Assembly (NCBI RefSeq): GCF_020734105.1
Contig: NZ_JAJAFR010000003.1
Location: forward strand, 310,001 to 374,000
Length of the DNA stretch: 64,000 nt
Source of the DNA: Alkalihalobacillus deserti
GTDB lineage: Bacteria; Bacillota; Bacilli; Bacillales; Bacillaceae_D
Reading direction: 5' to 3'
Position numbers and translations under genes: made by a program. Of this stretch, positions 38,664 through 46,984 are shown in pieces. Position 1 is the first letter of the stretch. Each line of letters begins with the position of its first letter. Under the pieces are notes generated by a model. The model did no database searches and had not been told where the DNA came from. It was given only the letters and a program-made list of their open reading frames with translations.

Positions 38664-38700
38664 GAAAAATAAAGTAATTTTTAAGGAGTAGAAAAAATAA

Positions 38701-39807
38701 ATGAAGAAATGGATGTTTGTGTCACTGTTGCTTGTCTTATTAGGAGTTATGCCCATTATTGGAACGGCAGATGAAGTGGAAGGACAAGCATCCTTAATTG
38801 TTAAATCATCCAGTCACTCGCTTCATCAAACCGTTTTAAAAATAAAATCAGAAAAAATCGTTCAAGCTCTGATTCAAGCAACACAGCTTGAATCAGTTAA
38901 TCAAGTTCCTTTTTCTAATCATTATGTATTACTTGAGGACCGAGGGACGGTTCGCATTTACACAATTGATGTGAATGGCGACTTTTATGATCTTCAACAA
39001 AAAAGAAAGTTGCAAGTGAAATCGAGTGCAAAAAAGAAACTATTGAGTTATTTCGCCGGTCTGCAACAACACCATTTTGGTACCCTTCTTGATTGGAAAG
39101 AAATAGATCCGCTTATTCCGCGTTATACCACCTTTACGATAACCGATCTAGAAACAGGATTACGATTCAAAGCACAAAGACGTGCGGGAAATAATCATGC
39201 CGATGTACAGCCTATAACTAGAGCAGATACAGCTATCATGAAAGAGGCTTATGGAGGAAAGTGGAGTTGGAAAAGACGAGCAGTACTCGTTCACCACAAT
39301 GGTTATTCATTAGCAGCATCCATGCACGGGATGCCTCACGGTGGTGGTGCTTTGGCTAACGGCTTTCCGGGACATTTTTGCATTCATTTCAAGGACAGTT
39401 TGACCCATTCAACGAGAAGTCTCGATCTCTCGCATCAGCTCATGGTGTATAAAGCATCGGGGTCCCTCTCATCTTTTGTAAAGAAACTTTCGGCACAAGG
39501 TGTTGTCGCGACCTTCTTTATTGCGTTGAATCAGCAAGATGTAGATTTATTAAAACTGATTTACAACGAGAATCTTGGAAAGGCAGAGGAGCTTATTAAT
39601 AACATTGAAGCTGTACGCTTAACAAAGAAAATTAATTCACCTTCTCTTAATGGAGATCTCGTTTATGAAATTCCTTTATCGTTTAAAATAAAGGAAAAAG
39701 ACAAGAGAGAAAGAGATGTAACTTATACATTTAGATTGACAAGGCAATCTGTTACAGATGCTTGGTTACTTGATGACGTAAAAACTGAACAATTACTAAA
39801 TAAATGA
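38701..39807 (+). CDS. Secreted protein of unknown function with a conserved central domain
   Basis: A 368-residue protein with a signal peptide (MKKWMFVSLLLVLLGVMPII) and no membrane anchor. The central region (~150-245) is dense in conserved-looking residues: FTITDLETGLRFKAQRRAG, NNHADVQPITRADT, SMHGMPHGGGALANGFPGHF and CIHFKDS. I recall similar modules attached to LysM domains in Bacillus wall proteins, so cell-wall action is inferred. The His/Cys set (H-x-D, H-G-M-P-H, GHFCIHF) could be catalytic. AAGGAG precedes the ATG. Confidence 0.75.
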   Translation: MKKWMFVSLLLVLLGVMPIIGTADEVEGQASLIVKSSSHSLHQTVLKIKSEKIVQALIQATQLESVNQVPFSNHYVLLEDRGTVRIYTIDVNGDFYDLQQKRKLQVKSSAKKKLLSYFAGLQQHHFGTLLDWKEIDPLIPRYTTFTITDLETGLRFKAQRRAGNNHADVQPITRADTAIMKEAYGGKWSWKRRAVLVHHNGYSLAASMHGMPHGGGALANGFPGHFCIHFKDSLTHSTRSLDLSHQLMVYKASGSLSSFVKKLSAQGVVATFFIALNQQDVDLLKLIYNENLGKAEELINNIEAVRLTKKINSPSLNGDLVYEIPLSFKIKEKDKRERDVTYTFRLTRQSVTDAWLLDDVKTEQLLNK

Positions 39808-39810
39808 AAC

Positions 39811-39843
39811 AAACGCACAGATCGTTATCCGGTCTGTGCGTTT
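39811..39843. terminator. Bidirectional terminator overlapping the vanW-type gene end
   Basis: AAACGCACAGA at 39811-39821 and TCTGTGCGTTT at 39833-39843 form a perfect 11-bp stem. The right arm encodes the last codons of the minus-strand gene. Confidence 0.8.
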
Positions 39844-40742
39844 GCCATGTTTGTTTCTTTTGGTAATTTAAGAGGAGCTCCAGGAACACGTCGTTGCTCA
39901 TAGTCGATCATGTCAGAGGATAAAATATAAACGATCATTTGCCCACCATAAATTTTCGCTTGTATGAGAATCGGTTGGTTGAGATTGTTGTTAAAAGTGA
40001 AATCGGGGCCATACCAACTCACAGTTGCATCACGACCACTAGGTACATAAGGAACGCGTCGGCTATGGGAATAACGCTGGACAATATCTAGCCCTGCATG
40101 GTCTACAGCATTATATAAGGTAGAAGAAACCTGACAAATACCGCCACCAATATCTTCTGACAATTCGCCTCGAACGATGACAGGAGCGGTTAAGTATCCA
40201 CGTTCTCGAGTTCTTTTTCCGACAACCTTATTAAAAGAGAAGGTCTCACCAGGAAACACAACATGATTGTTGATCGCTTCAGCAGCTAGGGTAATATTGT
40301 GAGAGCGTTCTTTGTTTCGTTTGTTGAAATAAGTCATATACTGCCCAATTCGTTGAACACGAATATGCGATAAAATTTCACTATCGACTTTAGGATGGAT
40401 CGGACGTAATGGAACTTCAACTTTTGTAGATTCCTTTCCAAAATAATATTGATAAAACGCTTCAGTAAAAAGGTGTTTATCAAGCACATAACCAATCTGT
40501 TCAGAAATCATTTGTCCGTTTTTACCAATTTTTGCGTTAACAGGTGGTGTATATACATGTTGCTGAATTTGATTTATAAGCAATTGGTATTTCTCCATAT
40601 CAATCATCTCATTCCCTATTAATGGAGAAGAAAATTGATTTCGGTTAACAGTTGCAATTGGCTGATCCTTATATGTAACAGTCAAATCATCAGGAGTTAA
40701 AAAAGGGGATAATACCAAGAAAATCATTAAAAAATAACTCAT
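39825..40742 (-). CDS. VanW-family exported protein (YoaR-like)
   Basis: A 305-residue protein with an N-terminal signal anchor and a VanW domain: NNHVVFPGETFSFNKVVGKR, GYLTAPVIVRGEL, GGGICQVSSTLYNAV and YSHSRRVPYVPSGRDATVSW. VanW is found in some vancomycin-resistance clusters but is widespread in Bacillus without that role. Its biochemistry is unknown. ATG 40742 follows GGGAGGT. An in-frame TTG at 40760 overlaps that ribosome binding site and is unlikely. Confidence 0.87.
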   Translation of the reverse strand: MSYFLMIFLVLSPFLTPDDLTVTYKDQPIATVNRNQFSSPLIGNEMIDMEKYQLLINQIQQHVYTPPVNAKIGKNGQMISEQIGYVLDKHLFTEAFYQYYFGKESTKVEVPLRPIHPKVDSEILSHIRVQRIGQYMTYFNKRNKERSHNITLAAEAINNHVVFPGETFSFNKVVGKRTRERGYLTAPVIVRGELSEDIGGGICQVSSTLYNAVDHAGLDIVQRYSHSRRVPYVPSGRDATVSWYGPDFTFNNNLNQPILIQAKIYGGQMIVYILSSDMIDYEQRRVPGAPLKLPKETNMANAQTG

Positions 40743-40965
40743 TATTAATATACCTCCCAAAGTTAGTATAACTAGCCAACCCGTTTTTTATGTGGTAAAG
40801 AGACATGATTTTCTTTTTAATTAAAATTGCTTTACACAAAATAGAGAAAGTAATGTTGAAGTAATAAACAAGAGACTAACGATTTGGGAGGAGATAAAAT
40901 CCTGAAAAGATCGGCAGTTTCCAGAATTAGGGCCGACACATCATACAGTTTATCTTCAATTGAAA

Positions 40966-40996
40966 AATGACCGCTCATATTATATGAGCGGTCATT
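40966..40996 (-). terminator. Terminator of the yqeG-like gene
   Basis: AATGACCGCTCATAT and ATATGAGCGGTCATT form a 15-bp perfect stem with a one-base centre. It lies 3' of the minus-strand gene. Confidence 0.75.
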
Positions 40997-41001
40997 ACTT
41001 A

Positions 41002-41484
41002 TTACCAACGCTTTTTAATCCAACTTTCTATTTTGCGTTTTATTACAATCTGGATTGGTTCATGCTCTTGTCCTATCGGATGAACAAGGACGGTTCTAAT
41101 GCCTACATTCTTACCACACCAAACGTCCGTAAATAACTGATCTCCTAGAAAGATCGTTGTCTCATCTTTTGCACCAAGGTTGGTCATATGCTTTCTAATT
41201 TCTGAAGCGGATGGTTTCTTGCATTTACCAAAACCAATGATTCCATAAGGTTTACAAAAGCGATCGACACGAGCCTGATTATTATTAGAAGCAATTACTA
41301 ACTGTACATTTTGGTCTTTCAACATCTGAATCCATGCTTCTAAATCATTTCCACCAGGTAGATCGTGAGTGGCTAATGTACTGTCTAAATCAGAAAAAAT
41401 AGTTTGAACCCTGTTTGTTTTTATCCAGTCTTCTGTGATATTAGAAAAGTGTTGGAGTTCAAAATCCGGTTTGAAATACTTCAT
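41002..41484 (-). CDS. YqeG-like HAD-superfamily IIIA phosphatase
   Basis: A 160-residue HAD phosphatase with motif I FSDLDSTLATHD, motif II VIASNNNQARV, motif III lysine in FGKCKKPSASE and motif IV FLGDQLFTDVWCGKNVGI. It matches the YqeG family, but lacks the yqeG-yqeH operon context of that gene in Bacillus, so it may be a paralogue. Related eukaryotic GEP4 is a phosphatidylglycerophosphatase. The substrate here is unknown. Confidence 0.85.
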   Translation of the reverse strand: MKYFKPDFELQHFSNITEDWIKTNRVQTIFSDLDSTLATHDLPGGNDLEAWIQMLKDQNVQLVIASNNNQARVDRFCKPYGIIGFGKCKKPSASEIRKHMTNLGAKDETTIFLGDQLFTDVWCGKNVGIRTVLVHPIGQEHEPIQIVIKRKIESWIKKRW

Positions 41485-41724
41485 TCAATTCACTGCCTTT
41501 ATGTTGTAGTCACAGTCCATTTTAAATTATACACTATTCGTACGAATCATTTCATTAACTCAATTGAAGTAGAGGCAATTAAGTTGCCTTTCCCTCTCAA
41601 TCAAGCTCTTTAACAAATTTCAGCCATCTTTTGTTTGAAATAAAAAAGCCTGAACTTACATTTTCTGTAAAGGGGAGGGTATGATATACGTTATAAATGT
41701 AAAATAATTGGAAGGTAGTAGAAA

Positions 41725-42279
41725 ATGAAAAGACATATTACTCTTATTCTGCTTGTGTTTTTACTAAATGTAACAAAGAAATCTTGGAGGCATGTCCCTA
41801 AGTATTACAAAAGTTTACTGTATGTTAGTTTTATAAATGCTTTTTATTATTATCTATGCAAAAATTATTTACTGTGGGAGTTTAGGCCTAAAAACGTAAA
41901 TAGAAAGTTGCTAAGAGCCATCCATATTCTGTTTGTAACACCTACGTTAGCTCTATTAAGTTTGATTTCATTTCCTGATACATTAAACAAACAATTAATA
42001 CATATCGGTAAATGGACTTTTCTATCGACATTGAGTGAATATTTAGCGTTTAAATTAAAATTGATTGATTATAGGCACGGGTGGAATTTTTTTTGGTCTG
42101 GCATTATATTTTCCATTTTATATGTATTCAGCTACCTCCATACAAAAAAACCAATTGAAACGTGGATTCTTTCTGTTCATACACTTGTTTTTTTTATTGT
42201 ACAGTTTAACATTCCATTGGGTAGCAGGTTGTTCAAAGGCCCTTTTTTTATTTTCAAAAAAATCATTCGGATCTCCTAA
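41725..42279 (+). CDS. CBO0543-like integral membrane protein
   Basis: A 184-residue hydrophobic protein with about five helices, including YYKSLLYVSFINAFYYYLCK, LLWEFRPKNVNRKLLRAIHI and WTFLSTLSEYLAFKLKLIDY. The pattern FINxFYYxLC..LLWEF recalls the CBO0543 family of Firmicutes membrane proteins, which has no known function. Its ribosome binding site is GGAAGG. It is isolated between divergent or convergent neighbours. Confidence 0.65.
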   Translation: MKRHITLILLVFLLNVTKKSWRHVPKYYKSLLYVSFINAFYYYLCKNYLLWEFRPKNVNRKLLRAIHILFVTPTLALLSLISFPDTLNKQLIHIGKWTFLSTLSEYLAFKLKLIDYRHGWNFFWSGIIFSILYVFSYLHTKKPIETWILSVHTLVFFIVQFNIPLGSRLFKGPFFIFKKIIRIS

Positions 42280-42325
42280 ACCTGATATAGACTAGGCAAA
42301 ATTCTGGTTCACCTAGCCTAACTTC

Positions 42326-43129
42326 CTAATGCAACCTTTGAACAAGGGCCACATATTCATCTGCTACTCCGATATCGAAGCGCTCAGATGAGATAACCTT
42401 TCCTAAACAAGATTGTTTCTTGATTAACTCTGCAATAGCATCGGTTAATTGAATCTCATTACCGATCCCTGGGTTAATGTGCTCTAAAATAGAAAAAATA
42501 CGGGGAGAAAGGACATAGCGACCAATGACAGCTAAATCAGAAGGAGGATTTTTCTTTGGCTTCTCCACAATTCCTGTAATACGATGTACGTTTGAAGATA
42601 ATGCTGTTTCTTTAACAACCCCGTATTTTGTTAACGCTTCAGACGGTACCTTCTTTAAGGCTAATACATTAGAAGTAGTTGAGTTACATTGTTCAATTAA
42701 TTCAGTTAATGGCGATTTCTGATCATATAGGAAAATATCATCTGGCAGTAACACCGCAAAAGTTTCGTCACCTGCAAACTCTTTGCCTTGAAGAATAGCG
42801 TCACCAAGTCCCATTGCAAAAGGTTGGCGTGTGTAAAAAATCTTCACATTAGGTATTTCAGTTTTCTCAAGTAAATGCGATTTGTTTTTCTTTTCTAGAA
42901 AAGATTCTAATTCTAACGAACGATCAAAATAATCCATGATCATATTTTTATTACGTGAAATAACAATTAAAACTTCTTCAATTCCAGCAGCAGCGGCTTC
43001 CTCAACAATATAATGAATCGCAGGTTTACCGCCGATCGGGAACATTTCTTTTGGAAGTACCTTTGTAATAGGTAGGCTTCTTGTCCCATATCCGGCCGCA
43101 GGAATGATGGCTTTTCTGACTTTGACCAT
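42326..43129 (-). CDS. galU: UTP-glucose-1-phosphate uridylyltransferase
   Basis: A 267-residue nucleotidyltransferase that makes UDP-glucose. Evidence is the pyrophosphorylase loop AAGYGTRSLPITKVLPKEM, GGKPAIHYIVEEAAAAGIEE, the metal-binding LLPDDIFL, and [15 protein letters not shown] 43129 lies after GAGGAGGG, whereas upstream in-frame codons to 43258 encode unlikely residues. It is divergent in parts of the loop (GYGTRSLPIT instead of [10 protein letters not shown]) and shorter at the C-terminus than the second copy at 48834. It may serve a different sugar. Confidence 0.87.
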   Translation of the reverse strand: MVKVRKAIIPAAGYGTRSLPITKVLPKEMFPIGGKPAIHYIVEEAAAAGIEEVLIVISRNKNMIMDYFDRSLELESFLEKKNKSHLLEKTEIPNVKIFYTRQPFAMGLGDAILQGKEFAGDETFAVLLPDDIFLYDQKSPLTELIEQCNSTTSNVLALKKVPSEALTKYGVVKETALSSNVHRITGIVEKPKKNPPSDLAVIGRYVLSPRIFSILEHINPGIGNEIQLTDAIAELIKKQSCLGKVISSERFDIGVADEYVALVQRLH

Positions 43130-43558
43130 ATAGAAGGATCCCTCCTCATTCATATATAATAGTATAAGAATTATAGAGTCAAAAGGAACTTGTCTTGAAT
43201 AAAAAAAGGCGAGTAACCGATGTGGAATTATTACAGGAACATAAATAATGGGCTTCAATCTTTAAATAATTAGGTCTGCTAAGTTAAAGGAAGCAATAAC
43301 TCTTATTTATGATCTAACCAATAAAGACGCTGTAAGTAGTAAGGACGCCTTCTAAAAATTTTTCGTATTATCCTCTTGAACGCCCAAAAAACGATACATC
43401 CAGTGCGCTATTAGCTACTTTACTGACTCTTTATCGCAGATCAAGCATAGCCAGTTACTTATTATCTAATTGATTTTGTTGTGCACATTCTAATCCTTGA
43501 TACAGAAACGATGGTATACTATTAGAGTGTCGAATGAATATAAATAAAGGGATATCCT
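43130..43558. other. 430-bp region without a gene
   Basis: Stops are frequent in all frames. I saw no conserved motif. It leads into the MITE-like insertion at 43564. Confidence 0.4.
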
Positions 43559-43794
43559 TATAAGAGCTTGTTCAAAACCCCCATGTTTTAGCAAACACCA
43601 CGATGAATGAAAACTAGGACTTACGCCTTAGTTTTCGTATAAAAAGGGAAGACCACCCTTTTTGAATCTTTAGTATCACTGCGCGTCTATCCGAAAAAAC
43701 CACTCGGATCGACTTAAAACATTGCAGTGACTTCGCTCATTGCTTCGAGCTTGTTCAAAAAGGGAAGACCACCCTTTTTGAACAAGCTCTATAA
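43559..43794. mobile_element. MITE-like element, 226 bp, with TATAA target duplications
   Basis: The ends at 43564 (GAGCTTGTTCAAAA) and 43789 (its reverse complement) are terminal inverted repeats. They are flanked by the direct repeat TATAA at 43559-43563 and 43790-43794. No transposase fits in the interior. Near the right end GAGCTTGTTCAAAAAGGG and its reverse complement form a 43-bp hairpin, and a second partial copy of its centre (AAAAAGGGAAGACCACCC) lies at about 43637-43662. The element sits some 25 bp before the transporter start codon, so it has displaced the original promoter region. Confidence 0.85.
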
Positions 43795-43819
43795 GTATAA
43801 AAGTAAAGAAGGCGATTGT

Positions 43820-44857
43820 TTGATCGGAAAAAGCGTATATATCTTAATAGCTGTTATTATAGGGGGCCTTTTTTCTTGGCTAAATGTTCCAGCAGGCTGG
43901 TTACTTGGCTCGATCTTAGCAGGAATCATAAGTTCCTTTTTTATTATCAAAATCTATCTTCCAAACAAATTGTTTAAATTTTCTTTAGCAATGATTGGAG
44001 CAAACATCGGATTAATGTTAAGACCTGAACAATTTCTCAACTATCAGACCTTGCTTTTCCCTTTTCTGTTAACACTTGTGGTCACAATAGTCGGAGGGGT
44101 TTTATTAGGGAAATTCTTAAAGCGCTATTCCAATTTAAACAATAATACAGCGTTCTTTTGCTGCTTACCTGGGGGAGCTTCCGAAGTGATTGCTTTAAGT
44201 CATCAATATGGGGCGAACGAACAAATAGTAGCAGCCTTCCATACCACAAGAATTACATTGTTTGTCCTAGTGATTCCATTAGTAGTCGGGGTGAATACGC
44301 CATTCGCTCAACAAAGTGCTAACATATCTGGTTTTGATTTCACTAAAGGGCTTTGGTCCATTCTTACACTAATAATTGTCATGTTCGCAACGCTATTCTT
44401 GAGCCAACGTTTTAGTTTTCCAGGTTCTTCTTTGTTCTTTGCAATCGGGTTAGGATTTTTAGCACATTTATTACTTCCAGAAATAGAAGTACCAGGGTTC
44501 GTAACGGGTGTCGCACAAGCAATTATGGGCGCCATCATTGGAATGCGCTTTGATCGAGAGTCACTCCTTCAATTAAAGAGTATCGGAGCAATTAGTGGAG
44601 TCACATTGTTGATCTATTTTATTGTGAGTTTTGGACTCGCAACGCTCTTTTTTGTTTTAACGCCGGTTGACTGGTTTACTAGTTTGTTAGGAATTGTCCC
44701 AGCAGGAGCAGCAGAAATGGCTTCGACAGCAACAGCGCTGAATATGGAAGCAGCGATGGTGGCGACATTGCAAATGGCTAGGGTGTTAGCTTTATTTCTA
44801 GCATTACCATTCTTAATTAGGATGTTTGCGAAGAGGGATGAAACAAGCCAGAAGTAA
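43820..44857 (+). CDS. AbrB-family membrane transporter (putative ammonia monooxygenase-like)
   Basis: A 345-residue protein with ten or so helices in two homologous halves, each with the AbrB pattern: IGGLFSWLNVPAGWLLGSIL and AMIGANIGLMLRPEQF in the first, GFLAHLLLPEIEVPGFVTG in the second, plus CLPGGASEVIALS and VPAGAAEMASTATAL. The family name is misleading, since these are likely transporters. TTG 43820 after AAAGAAGG is the probable start. The frame runs upstream into the mobile element, which is an insertion artefact. Confidence 0.82.
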   Translation: MIGKSVYILIAVIIGGLFSWLNVPAGWLLGSILAGIISSFFIIKIYLPNKLFKFSLAMIGANIGLMLRPEQFLNYQTLLFPFLLTLVVTIVGGVLLGKFLKRYSNLNNNTAFFCCLPGGASEVIALSHQYGANEQIVAAFHTTRITLFVLVIPLVVGVNTPFAQQSANISGFDFTKGLWSILTLIIVMFATLFLSQRFSFPGSSLFFAIGLGFLAHLLLPEIEVPGFVTGVAQAIMGAIIGMRFDRESLLQLKSIGAISGVTLLIYFIVSFGLATLFFVLTPVDWFTSLLGIVPAGAAEMASTATALNMEAAMVATLQMARVLALFLALPFLIRMFAKRDETSQK

Positions 44858-44876
44858 GTATGTCATATAGATCCCT

Positions 44877-44916
44877 AATACTATTGAACTTTGAGGAGTT
44901 CAGTAGTATTTTTATA
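44877..44916 (+). terminator. Terminator separating the transporter from the eps operon
   Basis: AATACTATTGAACT at 44877-44890 pairs with AGTTCAGTAGTATT at 44897-44910 (one G-U), followed by TTTT. Confidence 0.85.
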
Positions 44917-45027
44917 TAAAGGTTCTATATGTCTTCATATTTAGGAAGAAGAGCTTTTAAGAAGCTAAAGTTCGACAATAACCTGCGTTTTCTACTGAAA
45001 AAATTTCGGGAAGTTTTTAAAAAATCA

Positions 45028-45056
45028 TTGACATGTTCGTTATACAGAACTAAAAT
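45028..45056 (+). promoter_or_regulatory. Sigma-A promoter of the eps operon
   Basis: TTGACA at 45028-45033 and TAAAAT at 45051-45056 are separated by 17 bp. Around it, GTTCGTTATACAGAAC and CCGAAC..GTTCGG (near 45091-45114) are inverted repeats that could bind a regulator or form a leader hairpin. The first eps gene begins about 140 bp downstream. Confidence 0.78.
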
Positions 45057-45199
45057 AAAAATAACAAAGAAGCAAACATCCAAATACAGCCGAACGAATC
45101 AGAGTAGTTCGGAAGTTCTAGTTCTTTAAACGGTTTAGGCCTATTTTTTTGGTTTGGTTGTGCTTTATAAAGAACAGAATAAAACAAGTGGGTGAACTT

Positions 45200-45910
45200 A
45201 TGGATAGTAATGGGAAAGAGATTGAAATTAAAAAGATCTATAACGTGATAAAAAAACGACTGTGGCTAGTAATCTTAGTTACGACTATTACTACAGCTGC
45301 TGGAGCCGTTTACAGTTATCTAAATAAACCAGTACCGATCTATGAATCGACGGCAAGGATTATGATCAATGATAGATCTGGACTTTTTGATACGTTGATT
45401 GTCGTGATCAAAAAACCACCAATTATGGAAGCTGTCATCGAAGAGCTAGGAATAGAACAGTCAGCTCAGAGTTTAATTAATAACATATTTGTAAATAGAG
45501 TGGCAAACTCGAGTATAGTAACCATCACTGTTCAGGATCGTAGTCAAGAGCAGGCGACAATTACCGCAAACACAGTAGCTGAAGTGTACAAAAGAGAAGT
45601 AGCGGAGATTTTAAACTTTCATAACGTAAAAATATTTGCAGAAGCACAGGTAGTTGAGAACCCTTTACCGATAAATCCGCCTAGCAATCGAATGATCAAG
45701 TTAGGCTTTGCAGCAGGTTTCGTTATAGGAATTGGATTTATTTTTCTATTAGATAGCCTAGATAATCGACTCCGTTCAGCGCGACAAGTGGAGAAACTAC
45801 TAGAACTTCCTGTACTTGGCACAGTGTCAAAAATGAATAAGAAAACAATAGAAATGAATAAAGGAAAAAAAACGAATCCAGCTTTAAGAGGTGAGACGAT
45901 TGGCTCTTAG
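45200..45910 (+). CDS. epsA: Polysaccharide chain-length determinant / tyrosine-kinase modulator (YveK/EpsA-like)
   Basis: A 236-residue Wzz-family protein: N-terminal helix (LWLVILVTTITTAAGAVYSY), an extracellular coiled region with YESTARIMINDRSG, and a second helix (KLGFAAGFVIGIGFIFLLDS) before the cytoplasmic tail. The family motif NPPSNR is present in NPLPINPPSNRMIK. It normally activates the adjacent BY-kinase EpsB. ATG 45200 after AAGTGGGTG is preferred. Its end overlaps the start of epsB by 11 bp. The upstream frame back to 45149 lacks a ribosome binding site. Confidence 0.88.
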   Translation: MDSNGKEIEIKKIYNVIKKRLWLVILVTTITTAAGAVYSYLNKPVPIYESTARIMINDRSGLFDTLIVVIKKPPIMEAVIEELGIEQSAQSLINNIFVNRVANSSIVTITVQDRSQEQATITANTVAEVYKREVAEILNFHNVKIFAEAQVVENPLPINPPSNRMIKLGFAAGFVIGIGFIFLLDSLDNRLRSARQVEKLLELPVLGTVSKMNKKTIEMNKGKKTNPALRGETIGS

Positions 45911-46568
45911 AAAAAGAAGCTACATGATGATAAACAAAAATCTTAATTCAGTTGTAGCAGAGGAATATGACAATATTCGAGCAAATATTGAATTCTCATC
46001 CTTTGAAAATAATTGTCGATCCATTATGATTACATCTTCTAATTATGAGGAAGGCAAGTCGATAACAACCGCGAATTTAGCTATTTCATTAGCACATAGT
46101 AGTAAAAAAGTATTGATTATTGATGCGAATATAAGAAATCCGTCCATTCATCAAATATTTAAAATAAAAAATACAGTAGGATTAACAAACTTATTAATAG
46201 GACAGAAAACACTTGAAGAAACGTTAAACCAAACTTAATTTGGGAGAATAGGCGTTGTAACTAGTGGACCCATTCCTAATAATTCCGAAAAATTATTCCG
46301 CTCCGTTCTGTTAGAGCAATTGCTTGATAAAGCTAAAGAACTATACGATTATGTGTTGATTGATGTCCCGCCAGTTCTAGAAGAAAACGATTCAAAAATT
46401 ATTGCTAGTCTTAGCGATGGAGTCATATTAGTCGTTCGAAATGGTAAAACAGAAGATTTCTTAGCAGTAGAAGCAAAGAAATCATTAGAAGTGGCAAATG
46501 CGAAATTACTAGGCGTAATTCTTAACGCTAAAAGGGCAAATCCGTTCTTTAAAAAGTTCAAAATGTAA
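45900..46568 (+). pseudogene. epsB: Bacterial tyrosine kinase CpsD/EpsB with in-frame stop and altered Walker motifs
   Basis: TTG 45900 (after AAGAGGTGAG) begins MALRKRSYMMINKNLNS, as in EpsB/CpsD. The frame meets TAA at 46236-46238, after ETLNQT, and continues in the same frame as FGRIGVVTSGPIPNNSEKLF, YVLIDVPPVL and GVILVVRNGKTE to 46568. A single substitution would restore 222 residues. The first half also departs from the family: the P-loop reads SSNYEEGKS instead of APGEGKS, and Walker A' reads IIDANIR instead of LIDADLR. The C-terminal tyrosine cluster is missing. The kinase was probably inactive before the stop arose. Confidence 0.85.
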
Positions 46569-46632
46569 TAGAAAAATAAAAAAGCTCTTTTTTTTAAGTC
46601 GGTTGTTCTTTATTAAGAACTTAAAGTTATTT

Positions 46633-46740
46633 GGTGATATCTCCTTGCCAATATCTATGGAGGTACTCGGTCATGCTGTGGGTTGTAAAACCTTAGATGC
46701 TAGTCATCAAAAGTGTGGTGTGAGGGTGGGTTGAATGCCC
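46633..46740 (+). ncRNA. Probable EAR (eps-associated RNA) antitermination element
   Basis: It lies between epsB and epsC, the place where the EAR RNA occurs in B. subtilis, and is non-coding. Visible structure includes CTCC/GGAG, GGTT-GTAA-AACC with a GNRA-type loop, GATG/CATC, and GGG..CCC at the 3' end, with ordered G-rich blocks GGTGATATC and GTGTGGTGTGAGGGTGGG. EAR promotes read-through of terminators in the long eps transcript. A 16-bp hairpin follows at 46759. Assignment rests on context and partial memory of the motif. Confidence 0.65.
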
Positions 46741-46758
46741 AATTTTTCATTTAAACAT

Positions 46759-46794
46759 TTTAACCATGTGGTTTTTAGAAACCACATGGTTAAA
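46759..46794 (+). terminator. Strong hairpin in the eps transcript
   Basis: TTTAACCATGTGGTTT at 46759-46774 and its exact reverse complement at 46779-46794 form a 16-bp stem. The following sequence AAAGTTGTTT is not a T run. It may be a structural element, or a weak terminator that the EAR RNA overrides. Confidence 0.5.
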
Positions 46795-46819
46795 GTTGTT
46801 TAAAAAAGGAGTGATATAC

Positions 46820-46954
46820 ATGAATTTAGATAAATACCCTAAGTCCATTAAGAAAGCTGTTAGGTATATCAAACAAGATGCATCGAAAGAACAGTTAGAA
46901 GAAATTAGAAAACTAGTTGAGTATGCAATAGAAAGAAGGACATTACGTCTTTAA
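46820..46954 (+). CDS. 44-aa helical basic protein inside the eps operon
   Basis: ATG 46820 with AAAAAGGAG at good spacing reads MNLDKYPKSIKKAVRYIKQD and continues ASKEQLEEIRKLVEYAIERR to TLRL, then TAA 30 bp before epsC. It is a single helical, charged domain. The frame opens at 46766 but that part lies in a hairpin. The strong ribosome binding site and tight operon position support a real gene. The family is not recognised. It could be a regulator or cofactor of exopolysaccharide synthesis. Confidence 0.72.
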   Translation: MNLDKYPKSIKKAVRYIKQDASKEQLEEIRKLVEYAIERRTLRL

Positions 46955-46984
46955 TACATTTTAGAAAGAAAAGGGGGAGGTCAG

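Noticed and set aside
43727-43819. Upstream extension of the AbrB-family gene to ATG 43727
   Set aside because: These codons lie inside the MITE-like element and its flank, and there is no ribosome binding site. TTG 43820 is the better start.
44929-45129. 66-codon basic open frame before the eps operon
   Set aside because: It contains the strong TTGACA/TAAAAT promoter, has no ribosome binding site, and no family is recognised.
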